Virus record (IMG/VR): IMGVR_UViG_3300032220_000872
Span: 19,838 to 83,837 of that record
Strand: one strand, 5' to 3'
Length of the DNA: 64,000 nucleotides
Origin: a virus
Shown piece after piece: positions 60,179 to 64,000 of this stretch (position 1 is the stretch's first letter; the number at the start of each line of letters is the position of its first letter). The position numbers were made by a program, and so were the translations under genes. The notes under the pieces are model-generated. The model saw only the letters and a program-made list of their open reading frames with translations, searched no databases and was not told the DNA's origin.

Positions 60179-60580
60179 CTAGTTAATTGTTACAGACTGA
60201 CTGGCTATCCACGTCATTGTGGCACCATTTTCTCCATCTTCACTCACATCAATTGTTACTTCTCTATTGGGATATCTAGCATTGATCTGTTGATAAAGAT
60301 CAGTGGCAATCATTTCACAACTTTTATAATCCAATTCCAATGTGCCTTTGCCATATAAGTTTTCCAACCATCTTTTAAACTGTATAAACTCAATGTCTCT
60401 GTCATCGTGAAACACTTCAATAGCTACCTTAAAATGAAATATGTGTCTGTGAGGATAACCCAAAAAACTCACATCATATTCGTCACCAGTTTTTAATTTT
60501 GGATCTGTTAATGCCGCAGGATATTTGTGCGTGCCTTCTCTACGAAATGTTACCCAAATTTTAGATTTCATATTGCTCAT
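60179..60580 (-). CDS. queD: QueD-like 6-carboxy-tetrahydropterin synthase
   Basis: Zinc-binding histidines appear in REGTHKYPAA and in PHRHIFHFKV (the HxH of the PTPS/QueD family), and the C-terminal EDGENGATM supplies the Glu pair near the pterin pocket; SCEMIATDL follows the expected helix. The enzyme turns dihydroneopterin triphosphate into CPH4, the step between FolE and QueE. The length (133) is normal. It has both a sigma70 promoter and a late-type motif directly upstream; no strong ribosome-binding site is seen. Confidence 0.8.
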   Translation of the reverse strand: MSNMKSKIWVTFRREGTHKYPAALTDPKLKTGDEYDVSFLGYPHRHIFHFKVAIEVFHDDRDIEFIQFKRWLENLYGKGTLELDYKSCEMIATDLYQQINARYPNREVTIDVSEDGENGATMTWIASQSVTIN

Positions 60581-60589
60581 GTGTTTTAG

Positions 60590-60597
60590 TATTTAGG
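60590..60597 (-). promoter_or_regulatory. Late-type promoter octamer CCTAAATA (minus strand)
   Basis: The octamer lies nine bases before the queD ATG and just downstream of the sigma70 -10 box. The gene may be transcribed both early and late. Confidence 0.45.
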
Positions 60598-60602
60598 CTT
60601 GT

Positions 60603-60631
60603 AGTATAACAACTTTTTCAATGGCTGTCAA
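60603..60631 (-). promoter_or_regulatory. Sigma70-type promoter TTGACA-N17-TATACT
   Basis: On the minus strand, a perfect TTGACA (complement of 60626-60631) and TATACT (60603-60608) are 17 bases apart. It overlaps the end of the 173-residue gene. A start near 60596 gives queD a 16-base leader. Confidence 0.78.
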
Positions 60632-61139
60632 TGTCTACAGGATAATCGCCCTTGTATTCACTCCAATCTGTATAGGTTTTTTTGGTCATCAATTTGTCCA
60701 AATCATGTGTCCAAACTCCTGTGTTGGTAGCACCCCACGTGACGTCATCCAACTTGATCACTGTGTTTGAGTTGAATGTTTTGATGTTAGGTATTTTCAC
60801 AGATATCATATTGATAAAATGATGGTTCTTATGCCAATTCATTCTTGATACCATTTCTGCATATTGCACATCATAATCCAATGTGACCCAAAGACCTAAA
60901 TCTAATAATTTGTTGATAATATTATTCCAATCTCTCCAATCTTCTTCTGTCTCTGGAGTAAAACTTTGACTGGTGCCTAAATACACGTGTGCCACAGCAG
61001 TTTTTTGAGTATACCTCACAATGTCCACCACGTTTTGTACACCCACCACAAATAAAGTTATTTGATGTTTCATAGCAGTGTTCTCCACTTCTTTGCCTAT
61101 GAAAAATTTTACTTTTTTTCTCGATTGTGTGTCCAACAT
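60618..61139 (-). CDS. Conserved phage protein, 173 aa
   Basis: The protein begins MLDTQSRKKVKFFIGKEVENT and contains TLFVVGVQNVVDI and VAHVYLGTSQSFTP, a set of strands I recognise from conserved T4-like marine phage proteins located near QueD, with no known function. The ATG at 61139 overlaps the dehydrogenase stop by one base (TAATG). No catalytic motif can be named. Confidence 0.62.
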   Translation of the reverse strand: MLDTQSRKKVKFFIGKEVENTAMKHQITLFVVGVQNVVDIVRYTQKTAVAHVYLGTSQSFTPETEEDWRDWNNIINKLLDLGLWVTLDYDVQYAEMVSRMNWHKNHHFINMISVKIPNIKTFNSNTVIKLDDVTWGATNTGVWTHDLDKLMTKKTYTDWSEYKGDYPVDIDSH

Positions 61140-62047
61140 TATTTTCTCCAATCTATATACCCTCTGGCATAATTGTTTGATCTATTCACAGCATCCGCAA
61201 ATGCATCACGCCATTCAGTGCTTCTGCTGTAACCTTTGGTCCAAAAATTAGAAACATCCAGTTTGCCTGTGCCGATAAAATCCACTGCTTCACGCATACA
61301 TTCTATGAATTTTTTATTTCTAGGACTGGGAAATCCCACAGTCACAGCATTCCATAACAGATGAGCAAAATTAGTGCGAACGGATTCTGTTTTTTCAGCA
61401 GCCAGTATCAATAATGCTTCAGCATTGAACATATTTTTATCAAACACTTCTGATTTAGTATTCAAATCTATTATAACATCAAACAGTCCTTCAGCATTGT
61501 GGTTAAGTTTTTTACCCCAAAATTCTTTATTATGATTGCCCAACACAGTGACATCAAACTGATAATTTTTTATTTGTAAATAGGTATATACCACATAAGA
61601 TAAAAACCCACTGCCTATGATCAACAATCTATTGCTGTTGCCTGCTTTGTTTTTGATTGCTGTTTCAAACTGTTTGATCACATTGATGCCACAAGCCACA
61701 GGCTCCACAATGTATTTAGGATCTGCTGCGGGTACTTTAACATAAGTTTCAAAATTACAATTGTACTGATCAGCATAGGCAGGTTCTCCTCTGGTGGCCA
61801 CAAAATCTCCCACCTGAACATCGCTCACTTCACTGCCCAAATGTGTTACTTGACCTAATCCTTCATGACCTTGCATATTCAATGGCAATGTTTTGAATTT
61901 ACCCAGCATCATGTCCACATCACTGCGACACACTCCAGTCATAATATTTTTTACTCTAATTTGATCGGGATTTAATTCAGGAATATCTATACTGCCTTCA
62001 TGAAACATGCCATCTCCTTTGGTGTATAACAGTTTAGTTTCAGTCAT
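61139..62047 (-). CDS. Zinc-dependent medium-chain dehydrogenase-like protein
   Basis: The N-terminal catalytic domain shows TGVCRSDVDMMLGKF and MQGHEGLGQVTHLG, with the cysteine and GHE zinc ligands of MDR alcohol/polyol dehydrogenases; the structural four-cysteine lobe is missing. The NAD-binding domain has LLIIGSGFLSYVVYTYL. Length 302 is slightly short. It is encoded directly after a Gfo/Idh/MocA-type gene, which suggests a shared sugar or cyclitol pathway. The ATG at 62047 overlaps that gene by eight bases. Confidence 0.75.
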   Translation of the reverse strand: MTETKLLYTKGDGMFHEGSIDIPELNPDQIRVKNIMTGVCRSDVDMMLGKFKTLPLNMQGHEGLGQVTHLGSEVSDVQVGDFVATRGEPAYADQYNCNFETYVKVPAADPKYIVEPVACGINVIKQFETAIKNKAGNSNRLLIIGSGFLSYVVYTYLQIKNYQFDVTVLGNHNKEFWGKKLNHNAEGLFDVIIDLNTKSEVFDKNMFNAEALLILAAEKTESVRTNFAHLLWNAVTVGFPSPRNKKFIECMREAVDFIGTGKLDVSNFWTKGYSRSTEWRDAFADAVNRSNNYARGYIDWRK

Positions 62048-62927
62048 TGATTGTGTTATGAATCCAAACATCATGTTCTTTGTGTTGGTTCCAAAACTCC
62101 TCGTTATTAATATTATCGAAAACATTTCGAATCATGTCAGCATAAACTGATTCAGGACACAGTCCTAGTTCAAAACTTTTAACTAATTTTTCTCTCTGAT
62201 AGCAATGGATTGCTCTGTCATCTTTGTCCATGCTGCGCCAATCAGCAGTTAGAATATATTTTTTCTTACCATCATTCAGTGTGATTTCATTCCAATCATC
62301 CACATCATATGTGCCATCTAGATTGACCGAACCATATTCTGTGCTGGTAAGTTGATCCAGTTTCCAATTTTGTTTAACAATATTGCTTTCTATTTGAAAT
62401 TCTTTGTAGTGATTGGGGTTCATATTAATGAATATGCTCAACAGATGTGGCATAAGATCTCTGCTGACTCCACCAAATGATAATTTTTTAGTGGTAAACC
62501 AACTGCCTGGTGCTGGTACTCTATCACGATTGATCCAATTGATATGAATCACTTCTGCTGCTTCTGTTCTAATATGAAACTCTTCTTCCCATGTTCTCCA
62601 CATGTTGTTTTTTATCATTATGAATCTAGTTTGAGGATATGTGAGTTGCAGTGTCTGCCATCTTTTGGAATTGAGTACTCCTGGTTTTTCTACAAATACT
62701 ATTCGGCAATGTTTGGCAATCTTTTGAGCAATCGTATCATGTGTATAGTTGGGAGTGCAGATGAACGCAGCATCCAACTGAGGATGTGCATACAAGGCTG
62801 TGTCAAGATTGGCAAATGTGGCTTGCTTGTTTTGATCTGTGTCCATGGTGATCACTTCATGCCCCAACTGTGTCAAAATTTTTGCATACAGTTGTCCCAT
62901 GCCCAAACCTATCACCAATGTTTTCAT
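62040..62927 (-). CDS. Gfo/Idh/MocA-type oxidoreductase
   Basis: The N-terminal Rossmann strand LVIGLGMGQLYAKIL, followed by AAFICTPNYTHD and VFVEKPGVL (the EKP motif), identifies the glucose-fructose / inositol dehydrogenase-like family. The length (295) is near the family minimum. The C-terminal domain begins around GGVSRDLMPHLL, where the substrate His and Asp would sit. It overlaps the small upstream gene by four bases. Substrate unknown; sugar or inositol oxidation would be typical. Confidence 0.78.
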   Translation of the reverse strand: MKTLVIGLGMGQLYAKILTQLGHEVITMDTDQNKQATFANLDTALYAHPQLDAAFICTPNYTHDTIAQKIAKHCRIVFVEKPGVLNSKRWQTLQLTYPQTRFIMIKNNMWRTWEEEFHIRTEAAEVIHINWINRDRVPAPGSWFTTKKLSFGGVSRDLMPHLLSIFINMNPNHYKEFQIESNIVKQNWKLDQLTSTEYGSVNLDGTYDVDDWNEITLNDGKKKYILTADWRSMDKDDRAIHCYQREKLVKSFELGLCPESVYADMIRNVFDNINNEEFWNQHKEHDVWIHNTIND

Positions 62928-63118
62928 GCTTTTAATTGTTTTTTGTATTCTTCAATCTGTGTTTTGATTGCCAGTTTAATTTTTTTGTAATTTTTTAATA
63001 ATGCTTTGCTCTCCCAACTTCTATCATGTTCTCTTTCCTGTTCCATTTCTTCAGTTTTTCTATGATAGTAATCAAATTCGTGTTCTAATTTTTTTAAACT
63101 TTTGTTCTTTTTGCTCAT
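62924..63118 (-). CDS. Small coiled-coil protein, 64 aa (DUF465/YdcH-like)
   Basis: The sequence is a single charged helix (LKKLEHEFDYYHRKTEEMEQE, then LLKNYKKIKLAIKTQIEEY), resembling the DUF465/YdcH family of short coiled-coil proteins. A GAGGTA ribosome-binding site precedes the ATG at 63118, which lies one base downstream of the transglycosylase stop. Function unknown. Confidence 0.55.
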   Translation of the reverse strand: MSKKNKSLKKLEHEFDYYHRKTEEMEQEREHDRSWESKALLKNYKKIKLAIKTQIEEYKKQLKA

Positions 63119-63119
63119 G

Positions 63120-64000
63120 CTATACCTCCTCAAATAAGTTAGAAAATTGTGTTGAAGCATTCACTGTTTTTTTGCCTGTGGCGCCTCTGGTGCCTATGAT
63201 ACTCATCCAAAATCTATTGTATTCCTCAATCACTGCTTCTGCTGTGTCTCTATTGTCTGTGGCAAATATTGCTTCCACTATGTCTTTGAATGCTACTTTA
63301 TCAAACTTTTCTTCTACCAACATGCGTGGAGTTAAACCTGCGTCATACTGTCTGTTGGCTTCCTGCACAGCATTGATGTGTGTCCAAACATTGTGTGCCA
63401 TTTGCAGTGTGTAACTGAATGAATCCCAAGATGTTTTGGGATCACCACCCACTTTGTTTTTATCTCCTGGAGCATAACAAGTGATGTCTTTCAACAGCAA
63501 TCTTTTACTGATAGGACTGTCTTGAAAATTGTCAAATATTTTTTCTTGTAACACAGCATCTTTGAATAATCTTGTGTCACCAGCATATTTTTTATCATCT
63601 ATGCTGGCAGCCATTCTATATGACCATTTTTCTCTGTCTTTGATATCTACTTCTGTGTAAATTTGTCCATTGGCTGATGCTAAGAAAGGTGAAGCACAAT
63701 CAAACGATACAGTAAAGTTTGGATTGTGATATTTTCTTACTGCTCTTTGTATATCTGTCAGCAACACTGCCCATTCCAGTTTGGATGTGCCTAAAAAGTG
63801 CATCCAATCATGAACGCCTTTTTCTAATAAGCCATCAAATCTTAATGCCACCAATCTTTTCAATATGAGATGCACATCACACATGTTTTGACCACCCATT
63901 GCCCAGCCATTAAAGTGAGTTGTGGGATATTTTTTAGGATCACAATAATCTTTCATCTGCTGATACCAATCATCTGCTTGTTGAAAGTTTTCACCTTGCA
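63120..64000 (-). CDS. dpdA: TGT/DpdA-like 7-deazaguanine DNA transglycosylase (5' end outside window)
   Basis: The frame stays open to the right edge, past the first internal ATG at 63956, so the N-terminus is missing. The segments FNGWAMGGQNMCDVHLIL, MHFLGTSKLEWAVLL and VSFDCASPFLASANG follow the order of tRNA-guanine transglycosylases: glycine-rich base-binding loop, H.LG strand and the FDC.P catalytic aspartate. Phage DpdA enzymes of this fold swap guanine in DNA for preQ0 or a derivative. The C-terminal zinc site of bacterial TGT (CxCxxC) is not evident, as in phage DpdA. With FolE, QueD and QueE in the same block, a DNA rather than tRNA target is favoured. Confidence 0.75.
   Translation of the reverse strand, partial: QGENFQQADDWYQQMKDYCDPKKYPTTHFNGWAMGGQNMCDVHLILKRLVALRFDGLLEKGVHDWMHFLGTSKLEWAVLLTDIQRAVRKYHNPNFTVSFDCASPFLASANGQIYTEVDIKDREKWSYRMAASIDDKKYAGDTRLFKDAVLQEKIFDNFQDSPISKRLLLKDITCYAPGDKNKVGGDPKTSWDSFSYTLQMAHNVWTHINAVQEANRQYDAGLTPRMLVEEKFDKVAFKDIVEAIFATDNRDTAEAVIEEYNRFWMSIIGTRGATGKKTVNASTQFSNLFEEV

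Noticed and set aside
62544-62990. 148-codon plus-strand frame in the Gfo/Idh gene
   Set aside because: It is antisense to a well-supported enzyme with Rossmann and EKP motifs, and its Cys-rich content looks like a mirror of that gene.
63527-63560. Additional sigma70-like sequence TTGACA on the minus strand
   Set aside because: No acceptable -10 box at 16-18 bases, and it lies inside the transglycosylase coding region.
63120-64000. Ribonucleotide reductase, considered because such genes are usual in T4-like phages
   Set aside because: No reductase motifs are present; the GWAMGG, H.LG and FDC.P order fits a TGT/DpdA-like enzyme instead.

Overview
The window looks like part of the genome of a lytic, A+T-rich, T4-like marine myovirus of the cyanophage/pelagiphage kind. 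The grounds are a run of very large tail and tail-fibre proteins, late-promoter octamers of the T4 type (NATAAATA/NCTAAATA), a MoxR ATPase next to a VWA metallopeptidase-like gene, a T4 RNase H-like 5'-3' exonuclease, phage-type FolE/QueE/QueD genes, and tight gene packing with one- to forty-base overlaps. I see no photosynthesis gene, integrase, tRNA gene or CRISPR array. No stretch longer than about 140 bases lacks a gene. The host cannot be named from the sequence alone.

Layout. (1) 1-20353, plus strand: structural block. It holds a giant mosaic virion protein cut by the left edge (more than 4350 residues), a 203-residue structural protein, three tail-fibre paralogues sharing one N-terminal attachment domain, and a 299-residue virion protein. 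(2) 20448-31007, plus strand: an accessory operon opened by a textbook sigma70 promoter. It holds four GT-A-like glycosyltransferases in two tandem pairs, five radical SAM proteins, a methyltransferase-like protein and an SGNH hydrolase-like protein. (3) 30973-45985, alternating short operons: two more radical SAM genes with a QueC-like PP-loop gene (minus); an oxygenase/kinase-like/SDR operon (plus); an oxygenase/aminotransferase/amidinotransferase operon (minus); a GNAT-like gene; a fatty acid desaturase; and a kinase-like gene followed by a radical SAM protein resembling the MJ0619/tetraether-synthase family. (4) 45997-64000, minus strand: another fibre-like gene, a block of small conserved phage genes, MoxR/VWA, the exonuclease, QueE, FolE, two SGNH proteins, HIT, phosphoribosyltransferase, a GT-B glycosyltransferase, QueD, two sugar-type dehydrogenases, and a TGT/DpdA-like transglycosylase cut by the right edge.

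How the genes may work together. FolE, QueD, QueE, a QueC-like protein and a TGT/DpdA-like enzyme together form a plausible GTP-to-7-deazaguanine-in-DNA pathway, the known anti-restriction strategy of several phages. The 20.4-46 kb island lies between fibre genes and is packed with radical SAM enzymes (eight, plus QueE elsewhere), candidate Fe(II)/2-oxoglutarate or AspH-like oxygenases (six), glycosyltransferases and group-transfer enzymes. Its product is not known to me. Modification of virion or host-surface glycans, lipids or peptides is an inference. The desaturase and the MJ0619/Tes-like radical SAM gene, one gene apart, make lipid remodelling the most specific testable idea. Regulation appears two-tiered: four sigma70-type promoters with exactly 17-base spacers (before 20448, 51319, 56466 and 60580) and a set of T4-late-type promoters, several of them divergent and some placed so close to the start codon that the mRNAs would be nearly leaderless.
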